DNA from: Parabacteroides sp. Marseille-P3160
Lineage (GTDB): Bacteria; Bacteroidota; Bacteroidia; Bacteroidales; Tannerellaceae
DNA length: 64,000 bases
Direction of reading: 5' to 3'
Assembly (NCBI RefSeq): GCF_900162725.1
Contig: NZ_LT799418.1
Location: forward strand, 3,113,664 to 3,177,663
The translations under genes were made by a program, and so were the position numbers. Each line of letters starts with the position of its first letter. Position 1 is the stretch's first letter. Below, piece after piece: positions 38,231 to 47,951 of the stretch. A model generated the notes under the pieces. That model was given only the letters and a program-made list of their open reading frames with translations, was not told the origin of the DNA and ran no database searches.

Positions 38231-41200
38231 TCATTTCAATTCTTTAATCCGGATATTGCGGAATTTAAGAGGAGAACCATGTCCCAGGAAACCGATATGG
38301 CCGGTCTTATTGAACAACCCGGGATGTTGTTTTTTGTCCGGTGTTCCGTTTTTGACCGCTTCGCGGATATTCCCGTCGACAACGACTTTACCATTCACCG
38401 TTACCCGGATATGATCTCCGTCGGCATAAATTTCCTCATAATTCCATTCGCCGACCGGTTTCAAGGCGTCGCGCTTGGCGCCGATAATGCCGTAGACGGA
38501 ACCGTGCGGTTGAAGCGGAGTAATGTCCTTGTAGACCGGATGGCGATCATCGAGAATCTGGATCTCCATCCCCACATAGGCGGCATCTCCTTCCATGGGA
38601 GTGCGGATTCCGACCCCATTGTTTGCTGCCGGCGTCAGTTGGAACTCAAAGCGGAAAATAAAGTTGCCATATTCTTTTTTCGTGTAGAGGTTCCCTCCGA
38701 AACTTTTGCTGGGATAAACGGAGATTACTCCGTCTTCCAGGCGATAATCCGCCAGGTTACCGGTCCATTCATGCATATTGGTTCCATCGAATAGGACTTG
38801 GAAATCTTCCTTCTTTTCTTCATCGGATAACTGGAAAGGTTGGACGCGAGGCAATTCTTTCACGTAGATATTACGATAATAAACCTTGCTGCCGTGCGCC
38901 TGCAATTCGAGCTGTTCTGTCGGGAATATAGGCTTCGAACGATCCCAATAGTTTTCAAGGATTACATTATCCGTTACCAATTCGCCGTTCAGGCGGACGG
39001 TTACCCGGTCTCCCACCATTTTGATATAGAACGTATTCCACTCTCCCAACTCGTTATCAGCCACTTTCAGCGGCTTGCTTTCGTTTACTTGGTTATTATA
39101 AAGTCCACCGGAACCGACCTGCGCTCCGACATTGACACGGGAAGTATCCCATATCTGTACCTGGGGCGTACCCCGGAGGTAAATGCCTGCATCGGCTTCC
39201 GGACCGGCCGGATCCAATTTCCAGTCGATATACATCTCGAAATCGCCATATTGCTTCTCGGTGCAGAGATTATCGAATCCGGCGCCATCGAAAGCCAGCA
39301 ATCCGTCTACGACTTTCCAGTCCTTACGCATCTGCTCGTCGGCTTTGGCCTGCGCTTTTGCCAATTGGGCCGGTTTCATCTGCGCCCGCTTGATCGGATT
39401 CTCAACTAATCCTTTCCAACCGTTTAAGTCTTTTCCGTTGAAAATAGAAACAAATCCTTCCTCTTTCGGCATCTCGGATAGATGTTTACGTATCGCCTCT
39501 TTCTGGTAACCGGCATCCGGATTATCCAACACATCAATCACCTTATTCAGCAGCGTTTTTACCTCCTGCCCCGTGTATTCGGGATGATTGAGGGCGGTGT
39601 TCATCACCGCATTCGCCGCCTCCTGTTGAATTGCCGGCTGACCGATAAACTCGCCGGCATAAAGCAAACCGAGGAATGTCCCGGCGTTACCGATTTCCTT
39701 CAGTATCCGGTTCTTCTGAGCATCTGTCTTGGCAATCTCCATGGCTTTTCTCAGGAAGATGACCCGGTTTTCTCCCGACAACGAGGGACGGGATACCCGT
39801 GAGATATAAGCGTCCAATGCCCGATCAAAATAAGAGTTTAATGACGGTTGTGTACAAACGGCATATAATTCTCCGGCAACATCAAATCCTTTCCAGGTCA
39901 GCAATGCTTCAAATGCAGCATCCCGCGCGGCGCCTGTCTCCTTCTTGAAACCATCGGAGATTAAGGCCAGCGCTTTCGGTTCGCCCGTAGCGGCAAGAAC
40001 GGTATAATAAAGATAGGCCTTGGAAGATCCCGCCTGCAACATCCGGGCGGTAACCATCTTCACCTGCTGCGCTCCCGGTTGTTCGGACACAGCCGTAATG
40101 ACCGCCTGCTGTAAAGGAGCAACTGTAGCGGCATCAGCCGTTTCCAGCATCCCGCAAAGAAGGGTGAAATCTTTTTCGGAGGCAACGTCCTTTAAGGCTT
40201 TATAAGCGGCTGCCTTCACTTCAGGAGTTCCGCTTTTGACTTGCTCCAAAACACTGTTGATGTAAGAGGTTGCCTTTCTGGTTGCCAGCAATTCAATCCC
40301 GGCGATCTTTCCGGCATCACTTGCAGAAGAAATCGTACGCGCTACCGTCGGAGAAATATCCCCTTTGAAAGCCGTCAGGGCGTCCTGACCAAGTAAAACG
40401 ACCTGTTTATCCGAAGAAGTTAAAAGGCCGGCCAATACGGGGATAAACTGCTCATCGCCGATCTTTGCCAGCGTCCAGACGGCAGCCTGCTTTACAGCAA
40501 AGTCCGAACTGGCAACCTGATTGGTCAGCACCTTGGATCCCGGAAGATCGAACTTGACTTCCAGATTTTTGATCAGTTCATATTTTTCAGGAAGTTTGCT
40601 TTCACGGCCGATCCAGTTCAACAGATCCACCTTTACTTCCGGCTTGGCTTTCTGAAGCGCTTTATAAATTTCAATATAACTCTCCCTGGTAGCATATCCG
40701 GAGGCATAATTCAATGCCGCATTGCGATATTCCTTGTCCGGATCCTTCAACGCATCGAGCACCGTTTGGATATCGCCGCCTTTTGCATCCAGCAGGATTC
40801 CTAATGCTGCTGCACGGGTTCCCTCCTGATTTTGTTTCTTCGCGGCTTTTAACAGGTTTTTCGCCTCTTTCTCGGCAACTTTCGTATCTCCCCGGGATAA
40901 CACATTCTTGATTAAATGGATATAGGCCTCGTTCGCTCCGGTTTTTTCCATGGTATAACCGGCCTTCTCAGCAGCCTCCGCTAAAGCCTTCAACGATGCG
41001 CTTGTACCGACACGGCTCAAAGCATATAAAACATCCTTTTCCAAATCAGTATCCCCGCTACCGAGTAAAGTCTGCAGGACATCTTCAGACCCCGTAATCT
41101 TCGCTTCGCCGATTGCCAACACAATTTCCTGTTTATTCTTCGTATTACTTGCCGTCTTCAAAGCCGACAGCAGAACGACGCCGGCTTTCTCACTGCCAAT

Positions 41201-41674
41201 GGCTGCCAATGCAGAAGCGGCAGGACCGGCTAATGATTCGTCCGTCAGATAGCTACCCAGTTTATCCACGCTTTCATCCTGCCCGATCCTTTGCAATTGA
41301 CGAATGATAAAAGCTTTTGTTTCCCGTTCATTCACCAGATCCAAAGCTTTCAAATAAGCATTGGCAACCGTCAATCGTTCCGACTCTTTCCCTTTGGCCG
41401 ACACATAATGAGTTAATCCGCTTAAGGCGTAGTCCACTGCAACATTACTTCCTTGGCCGGGTGCATTGATTTTCTTCACCAAAGACAAGACGGTTGCTTC
41501 TCCGCCGTTACTTAAGTCCTGGATCAATTGGTTATATTTGGCCTGATTCCCGGCAGGCATCTGAGCCAGAACATCTGCCACCACTGTTTCCGTCGTACGG
41601 TTCGCCGGCGTCTGCGCCATCGACAAACTTCCACAAAGCAAGAAAGCGCCGATCGATAAGTATAGATTTTTCAT
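38231..41674 (-). CDS. HEAT-repeat protein with two C-terminal DUF1080 (3-keto-glycoside hydrolase-like) domains
   Basis: The 1147-residue secreted protein starts with a Sec signal ([21 protein letters not shown]). Residues about 40-690 are a solenoid of HEAT-like helix pairs ([37 protein letters not shown]). Two tandem DUF1080 domains follow, about 735-945 ([15 protein letters not shown]) and 960-1147 ([15 protein letters not shown]). The second is a close paralogue of the stand-alone protein at 43084. DUF1080 enzymes act on 3-keto-glycosides. I placed the start at ATG 41674; ATG 41704 would overlap the preceding gene's stop. It is co-transcribed with the oxidoreductase that ends at 41692. 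Confidence 0.85.
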   Translation of the reverse strand: MKNLYLSIGAFLLCGSLSMAQTPANRTTETVVADVLAQMPAGNQAKYNQLIQDLSNGGEATVLSLVKKINAPGQGSNVAVDYALSGLTHYVSAKGKESERLTVANAYLKALDLVNERETKAFIIRQLQRIGQDESVDKLGSYLTDESLAGPAASALAAIGSEKAGVVLLSALKTASNTKNKQEIVLAIGEAKITGSEDVLQTLLGSGDTDLEKDVLYALSRVGTSASLKALAEAAEKAGYTMEKTGANEAYIHLIKNVLSRGDTKVAEKEAKNLLKAAKKQNQEGTRAAALGILLDAKGGDIQTVLDALKDPDKEYRNAALNYASGYATRESYIEIYKALQKAKPEVKVDLLNWIGRESKLPEKYELIKNLEVKFDLPGSKVLTNQVASSDFAVKQAAVWTLAKIGDEQFIPVLAGLLTSSDKQVVLLGQDALTAFKGDISPTVARTISSASDAGKIAGIELLATRKATSYINSVLEQVKSGTPEVKAAAYKALKDVASEKDFTLLCGMLETADAATVAPLQQAVITAVSEQPGAQQVKMVTARMLQAGSSKAYLYYTVLAATGEPKALALISDGFKKETGAARDAAFEALLTWKGFDVAGELYAVCTQPSLNSYFDRALDAYISRVSRPSLSGENRVIFLRKAMEIAKTDAQKNRILKEIGNAGTFLGLLYAGEFIGQPAIQQEAANAVMNTALNHPEYTGQEVKTLLNKVIDVLDNPDAGYQKEAIRKHLSEMPKEEGFVSIFNGKDLNGWKGLVENPIKRAQMKPAQLAKAQAKADEQMRKDWKVVDGLLAFDGAGFDNLCTEKQYGDFEMYIDWKLDPAGPEADAGIYLRGTPQVQIWDTSRVNVGAQVGSGGLYNNQVNESKPLKVADNELGEWNTFYIKMVGDRVTVRLNGELVTDNVILENYWDRSKPIFPTEQLELQAHGSKVYYRNIYVKELPRVQPFQLSDEEKKEDFQVLFDGTNMHEWTGNLADYRLEDGVISVYPSKSFGGNLYTKKEYGNFIFRFEFQLTPAANNGVGIRTPMEGDAAYVGMEIQILDDRHPVYKDITPLQPHGSVYGIIGAKRDALKPVGEWNYEEIYADGDHIRVTVNGKVVVDGNIREAVKNGTPDKKQHPGLFNKTGHIGFLGHGSPLKFRNIRIKELK

Positions 41675-41691
41675 GCTGTTTCCCTTTTTAA

Positions 41692-42948
41692 TTAAATGTT
41701 CCATGGCGCACGTACCGGTTGGTCGAGCAGGCGATTCGCTGCTTCATCATCAATAAATTCCAGTTTTACAGGATCAAAATGTAAAGTCCGGTTCAAACGA
41801 AGAGCAACCGCTCCCATATTCACGATTGTAGCCGAACGAAACCCATTGCGTTCATTCAAAGCAAACGGCTGACGTGTCTTTACAGATTCAAGGAAGTCCG
41901 TCACTTGCGGTTCCGGTTCGGGATAGTCTGCCAGCTTTTTCTCCCAATTGGGTATATCACAGACAAAATCTTTATAGACATTCCCTTTCGGCCCTGCAAT
42001 GTAAGGTGTATTGGGGTCGCCGAAATCATCGCCCCATAACACAATCTGGCAACCATCCTCATAGGTATAGGTAATAGAACGCCAAGTACCCACGGCATCC
42101 GGATGTTGCTGGGGAGCATCCACTTCCACCTTTATCGGACTGGTTTCGTCTTTACCGAGAAAATATTGTACCGGATCGATATAATGCTGTCCCATGTCGC
42201 CAAGACCTCCGCCATCATAATCCCAATATCCGCGGAAAGTCTGATGTACCCGATGGGCGTTATAAGGTTTGTATGGAGCCGGGCCGAGCCAGAAATCATA
42301 ATCCAATTCGGGAGGAACAGATTGCGGTTCAAGATACTCTTTCCCTACCCAGAAAAATTTCCAATTAAAGCCTGTATGCTTGCTGATGGTCACTTTCAAG
42401 GGCCAACCGAGCAGGCCGCTTTGCACCAACTTTTTCAGCGGTTTGACGGGAGTACCCAATCCATAGAACGGATCTTTAAAACGGAACCAGGTGTTCAGGC
42501 GGAAGATCCGTCCGTATTGTTTCACCGCCTCCATCACACGCTTGCCCTCGCCGATCGTCCGGGTCATCGGTTTCTCACACCAGATATCCTTTCCCGCCTT
42601 AGCCGCTTCCACCGACATGATGCCATGCCAATGCGGCGGGGTAGCAATATGCACAATGTCCACATTCGGATCCAAAATCAGGTCCCGGAAATCATGATAA
42701 GCGGCAATCTTATCGCTTACCAACGCCTTCCCCAATTCCAAATGATTCTTATCCACATCACAGACGGCCACCAGACGCGTGCCGGCATAATTGACATGTC
42801 CGCGTCCCATTCCTCCGGTTCCGATAATCCCCTTCGTCAACTGATCGCTCGGAGCAATAAATCCTCTCCCCAGGACTTGTCGCGGCACAATTGTAAAGAG
42901 TGCGACACCCCCCAGAGTTTTTAAAAAAGTTCTTCTGTTTGTCCCCAT
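41692..42948 (-). CDS. Tat-type Gfo/Idh/MocA oxidoreductase (paralogue 1)
   Basis: The 418-residue protein starts with a twin-arginine-type signal ([11 protein letters not shown]), so it is probably exported folded with its NAD(P) bound. The Rossmann fold begins [13 protein letters not shown]; the family motif [11 protein letters not shown] (catalytic Lys in EKP) and a Trp/His-rich C-terminal domain ([17 protein letters not shown]) follow. Such enzymes oxidise or isomerise sugars, often at C3. It has its own promoter (42987-43017) and pairs with the HEAT-DUF1080 gene 17 bases downstream, separate from the sus-type transcript above it. Export by Tat is inferred from the motif. Confidence 0.88.
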   Translation of the reverse strand: MGTNRRTFLKTLGGVALFTIVPRQVLGRGFIAPSDQLTKGIIGTGGMGRGHVNYAGTRLVAVCDVDKNHLELGKALVSDKIAAYHDFRDLILDPNVDIVHIATPPHWHGIMSVEAAKAGKDIWCEKPMTRTIGEGKRVMEAVKQYGRIFRLNTWFRFKDPFYGLGTPVKPLKKLVQSGLLGWPLKVTISKHTGFNWKFFWVGKEYLEPQSVPPELDYDFWLGPAPYKPYNAHRVHQTFRGYWDYDGGGLGDMGQHYIDPVQYFLGKDETSPIKVEVDAPQQHPDAVGTWRSITYTYEDGCQIVLWGDDFGDPNTPYIAGPKGNVYKDFVCDIPNWEKKLADYPEPEPQVTDFLESVKTRQPFALNERNGFRSATIVNMGAVALRLNRTLHFDPVKLEFIDDEAANRLLDQPVRAPWNI

Positions 42949-42986
42949 ATATTTTACTTTAAAAAGAAATAGTGCCTATTATCTAA

Positions 42987-43017
42987 CAAAATTAAGATAT
43001 ATATTCGAAAAAATCAA
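42987..43017 (-). promoter_or_regulatory. Sigma-ABfr promoter of the oxidoreductase/HEAT-DUF1080 pair
   Basis: On the minus strand TTG (43015-43017), 20 bases, TAATTTTG (42987-42994). It lies in the 134-base gap after the stand-alone DUF1080 gene, so the last two genes of the locus can be expressed apart from the ECF-controlled part. Confidence 0.65.
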
Positions 43018-43083
43018 CAATAAATAAAAGATTAAAAATAGATAGAGAAAAAGCAAAATTTCTATTTCTTACGATATATAGAT

Positions 43084-43749
43084 TTATAATGACTTTATAC
43101 GTATATTTCTGAATCTAACAGTAGAGTCATGCCCTAAAAAAGCAATATGTCCTTTAGGATTTAGTAAACCCGGCTGGATTTTTTCCAATGGAATACCCTT
43201 GGTTACCTTTTTAATATTGGTATCTAGAATCACAGTTCCGTTCAATATCACCATGATATTTGCTCCATCAGCAATTACCTCTTGCGTATTCCATTCGCCT
43301 GCAGGTTTCAAAAAGCCCCGTTTAGCCGGAGCATAGTTATATAGACCTCCATGATATTGGTAAGGCTTTAAATTTTCATATTGAGGATCATCATTATCTA
43401 ATATCTGTAATTCCATGCCTAAGTACCCCTTACCTTTGGGCATAATGATGTGGCGAATCCCTAAGCCGTTATTTGCTCCGGGGGTCAACTGAAACTCAAA
43501 GCGCAGGATGAAATTATCATATTCTTCTTTCGAATATAGATTTCCAAAGCCGCCGGATCTCTTTACAATACATCCGTCTTCTACGATATATTCATCTGCA
43601 TTATTGATCCAATTCTCCATAGAAGTCCCATCAAAAAGGATTTGGAAGCCATCCTTTTCCTCTTGTTTTGATAACTTATAGGGTTCTTCAGCATTTATAC
43701 CTATCCAAAATGCAAAAGAAAAAAGTGCAGTTAAAGCAAAAAATTTCAT
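43084..43749 (-). CDS. Secreted DUF1080 protein (3-keto-glycoside hydrolase/lyase-like)
   Basis: The 221-residue protein has a Sec signal (MKFFALTALFSFAFWIGINA) and a single DUF1080 domain: [42 protein letters not shown] and the ending GHIAFLGHDSTVRFRNIRI. The fold is a concanavalin-like jelly roll. DUF1080 enzymes are linked in Bacteroides to cleavage of 3-keto-glycosides after oxidation by a Gfo/Idh/MocA partner. Here the partner gene lies 18 bases upstream. It is a paralogue of the last domain of the HEAT protein at 38231. The reaction is inferred from family and context. Confidence 0.85.
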   Translation of the reverse strand: MKFFALTALFSFAFWIGINAEEPYKLSKQEEKDGFQILFDGTSMENWINNADEYIVEDGCIVKRSGGFGNLYSKEEYDNFILRFEFQLTPGANNGLGIRHIIMPKGKGYLGMELQILDNDDPQYENLKPYQYHGGLYNYAPAKRGFLKPAGEWNTQEVIADGANIMVILNGTVILDTNIKKVTKGIPLEKIQPGLLNPKGHIAFLGHDSTVRFRNIRIKSL

Positions 43750-43767
43750 ATCATCGATCTTTTATTT

Positions 43768-45111
43768 TTATTTTTTCTTAGTTTCTTTTAAATTTTCAGG
43801 GTCCCAATAGATCACTTCTCCCCGTTCATAACTCATATAACTCAATAAAGCCGGAGCTGCCGAACGTACAGCAAACATTACGTCTGCTGTCAAAGGTGAC
43901 TTATTCCGTATTCCGGAGAAAAAGTTATAAAAATGGTCGTAATGCCCGCCTCTATAATTATTATCCGCTTGAAAGGTTATTTCATTTTCTGAAGTCTGAA
44001 CAGGAGTATCTATTCCCTGCCCGATTTTCTCCAATGCCTCTAATTCCCGGACATCAATAGAGCGGAGCATTTTTAAGGTAACTTTATCCCAACCAATGTC
44101 TATGGTTCCTTTTGAACCGACAATACGAAAATCCATGCTTCCCCATTTGCGGGAAATACCGTCTACATAATTCGCGCCCAATTGGACGGTGAATGCTCCC
44201 AGATTATTTCTGTCCGGATAATCAAAATAGCCTAACATGACATCCGGAGTATCTCTATAACCGTCCGTATAATAGCGAATGCCACCAGTTGTATATACTT
44301 TTTCCGGTCCGATAGCCCCTGTTATAAAATGAAGGCTTGCCAATACATGTACGTATAAATCCCCGGCAATACCTGTTCCGTAATCCTTCCAGTTACGCCA
44401 ATAAAAAAAGCGCTGCGGGTCAAATGTATGCCAAGGGGCCTTTCCTAAAAAACGTTTCCACCAGATTGTTTCTTCCGAGGCATCTTCCGGAATAGGATAA
44501 CGTCCAAGTTCCCCGGGAGCGCCGGTGAATTGTCCGTCTATAAAATTTATTTTTCCTATAATGCCCGTTTGAACTAATTGACGCGCTTTGCGATTCCCCA
44601 AAGAAGCCATTCCTTGACTACCCGGCTGGAAATAAACGCCGCTGGTTTGTTGGGCATCTATAAGGGCTTTGCCTTCTTTTATTTTATGAATAACCGGTTT
44701 TTCACAATAAACATGCTTTCCCGCTTTCATTGCCTCAATGGAAATTGGTTGATGCCAGTGATCAGGAGTAGCAATGATTACGGCGTCTACATCCTCGCGT
44801 TTCAATATTTCATGATAGTCTTTTGTTATAAAAAGATGTTCTCCCCATTGTTTTCGGGCTTGTTCCAAACGGGTATCATACAAATCACAGACGGCAACCA
44901 GCTTCACACCTTCAACCGATAATGCGGTTTGGGTATCGGCCGTTCCCATCCCTCCTTTTCCGATCAGAGCGATACGGATCTCTTGAATTGCAGATTGGTT
45001 TAGGGCCGACATATTACGCTTGCTCTCTTGTCCCAATAATATCCGGGATACAGGAGGCAACAATAGACCTCCTGCAACCATTTGTTTAATAAACTTTCTT
45101 CGAACTGTCAT
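43768..45111 (-). CDS. Tat-type Gfo/Idh/MocA oxidoreductase (paralogue 2)
   Basis: The 447-residue protein has an N-terminal twin-arginine-like signal (VRRKFIKQMVAGG). The NAD(P)-binding fold starts IALIGKGGMGTADTQ, followed by DAVIIATPDHWHQPISIEAMKAGKHVYCEKPV, where EKP holds the catalytic Lys. The C-terminal beta-sheet domain has GTGIAGDLYVHVLASLHFITG. It is well diverged from paralogue 1, so the two probably oxidise different ring positions or anomers. It lies between the DUF1735 surface protein and the DUF1080 enzyme in one minus-strand run with gaps of 24 and 18 bases. Confidence 0.88.
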   Translation of the reverse strand: MTVRRKFIKQMVAGGLLLPPVSRILLGQESKRNMSALNQSAIQEIRIALIGKGGMGTADTQTALSVEGVKLVAVCDLYDTRLEQARKQWGEHLFITKDYHEILKREDVDAVIIATPDHWHQPISIEAMKAGKHVYCEKPVIHKIKEGKALIDAQQTSGVYFQPGSQGMASLGNRKARQLVQTGIIGKINFIDGQFTGAPGELGRYPIPEDASEETIWWKRFLGKAPWHTFDPQRFFYWRNWKDYGTGIAGDLYVHVLASLHFITGAIGPEKVYTTGGIRYYTDGYRDTPDVMLGYFDYPDRNNLGAFTVQLGANYVDGISRKWGSMDFRIVGSKGTIDIGWDKVTLKMLRSIDVRELEALEKIGQGIDTPVQTSENEITFQADNNYRGGHYDHFYNFFSGIRNKSPLTADVMFAVRSAAPALLSYMSYERGEVIYWDPENLKETKKK

Positions 45112-45135
45112 ATTTTTATGATTGGCCTGCTAAAG

Positions 45136-46059
45136 TTAATTATCTTCAGCAAAAGAAACAACATAAAGTAACAGATTGGCATCCGGATTTATTCCATGCA
45201 TTGAGACAGTAGCTAAACGTATGGGAAGTATATAATCGCCAAGTAGATTTTCACCATTTTCAGAGATCAATCCTTGCTTTTTTAATTTAACTTCCACGTA
45301 TTGTTCGTCCCATTTAGCCGGAATTTTCCAGAATGATTTATTATACTCGTATGCCGCTTCAGGAAGGAGTTTATAAGAAGTGTTATGCGCCTCGTTATAA
45401 GCTTTCAGTGCTGAAAGATCTGTCTCCAAGGTATATGTAAGATCCCACTGATTATGGTAGTTCGTAGTTACTTTCGTATAAAAGACCTGTTCGTCATCGG
45501 AACTTGGGACAAAGGAAGAACCGGGTTTCATCAGCCCTGTATCCTTTAGCCTTAAATAGGGTTGTTCCACCTTAGGCGTTAAAATGGCGAATGTCGCCAT
45601 CTCATCCGCTGCTTCTATTGAATTGTTCAATATCTGCATTCGGCAAGGCAAAGCATATTGACTTTCGTTCCCTTCCAATTTGAGTAAGGCTTCCGGATTA
45701 AAATCCACTTGAAAAGACTTCCGGTAATCTTCTTTTTCAAAAGAAAGTTCCGGGACTTTTACAGAATAACAATCATCCGGCATTATTTTATAAGAAGTAC
45801 CGTTTTTCTGGTTGTAATCAGAGAGCAATGCCTCGTCAATTACAAGCTTCACTTGCGCCTTCTGAAGTCCTTTTCCTCCTTTTATTGCATATAGATCATA
45901 AGTATAAATACCCCAGTTAAATATCGTCGGCGCATTCAGACCGGATTCATTCAGATAGATCTTGTCGTCTACCATATATTCATTCAAATAATCCTGCCCA
46001 CAAGACGGTGCAAACAACAGCATTGCCAAAGACAGGCAGAATAATAGATCTTTTTTCAT
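45136..46059 (-). CDS. DUF1735-type surface lipoprotein of the sus locus
   Basis: The 307-residue protein has a lipoprotein signal (LLFAPSCGQDYL). Two repeated beta-sandwich units each carry the DUF1735 hallmark NGTSYKIMPDDCYS (about 90) and NTSYKLLPEAAYEY (about 240). The position directly after susD matches SusE/SusF-type surface glycan-binding proteins, which help capture substrate on the cell surface. The ligand is unknown. Confidence 0.82.
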   Translation of the reverse strand: MKKDLLFCLSLAMLLFAPSCGQDYLNEYMVDDKIYLNESGLNAPTIFNWGIYTYDLYAIKGGKGLQKAQVKLVIDEALLSDYNQKNGTSYKIMPDDCYSVKVPELSFEKEDYRKSFQVDFNPEALLKLEGNESQYALPCRMQILNNSIEAADEMATFAILTPKVEQPYLRLKDTGLMKPGSSFVPSSDDEQVFYTKVTTNYHNQWDLTYTLETDLSALKAYNEAHNTSYKLLPEAAYEYNKSFWKIPAKWDEQYVEVKLKKQGLISENGENLLGDYILPIRLATVSMHGINPDANLLLYVVSFAEDN

Positions 46060-46089
46060 ATCGTATAAGCTTTTATTTTATTATCAATA

Positions 46090-47940
46090 TTACCAACCCT
46101 GATTTTGAGTCATATTCTTCATCTCATTCAATTGTGCCTGATTGATGGGGAAGAAATAATGCTTCGATTGGAAAACTCGCTTGCTGGTCCAGACCTGGTC
46201 TGTACGCTCCCAGGAACCTTCATAGGTAGTTGCTTTGACATTCCTGCACCAATTCGACCCATTCATTTCTTTCTCCGCAATCATCCAACGACGAACATCA
46301 TTATAGCGATGACATTCGAAAGCCAGTTCAACCATCCGTTCTTTTTGAATTAATGTACGTAATAAGGATTGATTATTTTTAACCTCAGGATAAGCTTCTT
46401 CCAGTTTATTCAGACCGGCTCGCGCTCTGACCATATTGATATATTTCAGTGATTCTTCCTCATTCCGGTTCGGTTTCTCATTGCAAGCTTCTGCATAGTT
46501 TAAATAGATTTCGGCCAAACGGTAGTAGGGCCAGAAAATACGTCCCCAATTCCCATTTTCCATATCCAGTTTCGGATCAGTCATTCTACGCCATAGATAA
46601 CCGACTTTTACACAGTCGCCTGAGCCTGTATAAGAAGAGGTTCCCCCATCATAGAAAGTAATTAGTTTAACTCCATTATACGTATTGTAGAAATTGAATC
46701 CATTAGCCAAGACAGAGGCATAGAAACGGGCGTCACGCCCCACACAACTATTATGAGCTTTGATGGTTGTATAGCCGTGCGCTTGATCTTCCAGCGGATG
46801 CTCATAACCTTCCGTAAAGCCTTCGTCTGAATAACCCGATTTCGGATCAATAATCGGAGAACCGTTTGCATTATAACCATTGACAGGATAACGACCGGAT
46901 TCAGCCATCGGATAAGTATCGACCAATTTGATGGAGGGGGCAAAACCACCATAACCGGTCTTAACCGCACGCGGAGGCAAACAACGTACGTTCAACGCCA
47001 TACCATCCGTATACCAAGCTCCCCAGATCACTTCATTGTTCCATTCCTCAAGAGTTACCCCTTGATAAGATTTAATAGCCTTACGAAATGGATCCGTTTC
47101 GGTTTTATCTTCATATAAAGAGAAAAGATTCAAATCAATTACGGCTTTTGCCGCTTGAGCCGCTTTTTCCCATTTATTCGGATCTGTAGATTGTGGAAAC
47201 AAAGACTCTCCATCCTTATTTTTCATCGTTTTATATAAATCGCAGCCATTAAATAACGGACTGGCAGCATAAAGCAACAGACGGGATTTAGCCGCCATTA
47301 CAATCGCTTTGTTGACGCGTCCATACCACATCGGATCCGTGGTTGTCAAAGGCAGGTTTTCTATCGCCTTGTCATATTCGGATTCGATAAAATCCAAATT
47401 AACTTCCAGTGGATGACGGTCGACGTCTTCTGCATGTATCAACATATCAGGAGCCTGGTCTCCCCAGATAAAAACAGGGCCGTACTGACAGACTAATTCG
47501 AAATAGAAATAAGCTCTCAGAAAACGGACTTCCGCTTTCATATGTGTACGGACCTCTTCTGTTACATCCATACATTTATCTATATTATCCATAAAAATAG
47601 TCGCTTGATTAATTGCCTCATACTTTCCTTTCCATATATTAAAAGCACCTGTAGTAGGCCCCCAGGTACCATCATTAAACACCAAATGGCTTACCCCTGC
47701 ATACCAGGAAAATAAGGCTTCATCGCTACGGGGGACGGCACTTCCGGCATCCGATAGCCAGTTGTAGGAGTCCGGTAAATAGTCATATATATGTGCCAAA
47801 TAGCGTTCGGTTGTCTCACGCTTACTGAAAGCTTCGTCTTGTGTCATTTGGTTATCCAATACCACATCCAGATAGTCACAGGATGTAACTAATCCCAGAA
47901 ATAAACCGATTGCCAATCCTATATATTTTGTCTTTTTCAT
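46090..47940 (-). CDS. susD: RagB/SusD-family nutrient-binding lipoprotein
   Basis: The 616-residue protein has a lipoprotein signal ending CDYLDV (Cys21). SusD landmarks are present: an N-terminal TPR-like region (RETTERYLAHIYDYLPDSYNW), KAIVMAAKSRLLLYAASPLFNG, and the C-terminal PYYRLAEIYLNYAEACNE, KYINMVRARAGLN and the FVELAFECHRYNDVRRW block. It forms the lid of the TonB-dependent channel encoded 11 bases upstream. The substrate class is not readable. Confidence 0.95.
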   Translation of the reverse strand: MKKTKYIGLAIGLFLGLVTSCDYLDVVLDNQMTQDEAFSKRETTERYLAHIYDYLPDSYNWLSDAGSAVPRSDEALFSWYAGVSHLVFNDGTWGPTTGAFNIWKGKYEAINQATIFMDNIDKCMDVTEEVRTHMKAEVRFLRAYFYFELVCQYGPVFIWGDQAPDMLIHAEDVDRHPLEVNLDFIESEYDKAIENLPLTTTDPMWYGRVNKAIVMAAKSRLLLYAASPLFNGCDLYKTMKNKDGESLFPQSTDPNKWEKAAQAAKAVIDLNLFSLYEDKTETDPFRKAIKSYQGVTLEEWNNEVIWGAWYTDGMALNVRCLPPRAVKTGYGGFAPSIKLVDTYPMAESGRYPVNGYNANGSPIIDPKSGYSDEGFTEGYEHPLEDQAHGYTTIKAHNSCVGRDARFYASVLANGFNFYNTYNGVKLITFYDGGTSSYTGSGDCVKVGYLWRRMTDPKLDMENGNWGRIFWPYYRLAEIYLNYAEACNEKPNRNEEESLKYINMVRARAGLNKLEEAYPEVKNNQSLLRTLIQKERMVELAFECHRYNDVRRWMIAEKEMNGSNWCRNVKATTYEGSWERTDQVWTSKRVFQSKHYFFPINQAQLNEMKNMTQNQGW

Positions 47941-47951
47941 CTCTTTTACTT

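Noticed and set aside
42103..42924. Plus-strand open frame (273 codons) opposite the oxidoreductase gene at 41692-42948
   Set aside because: It mirrors a conserved Gfo/Idh/MocA gene; no start context or protein features support it.
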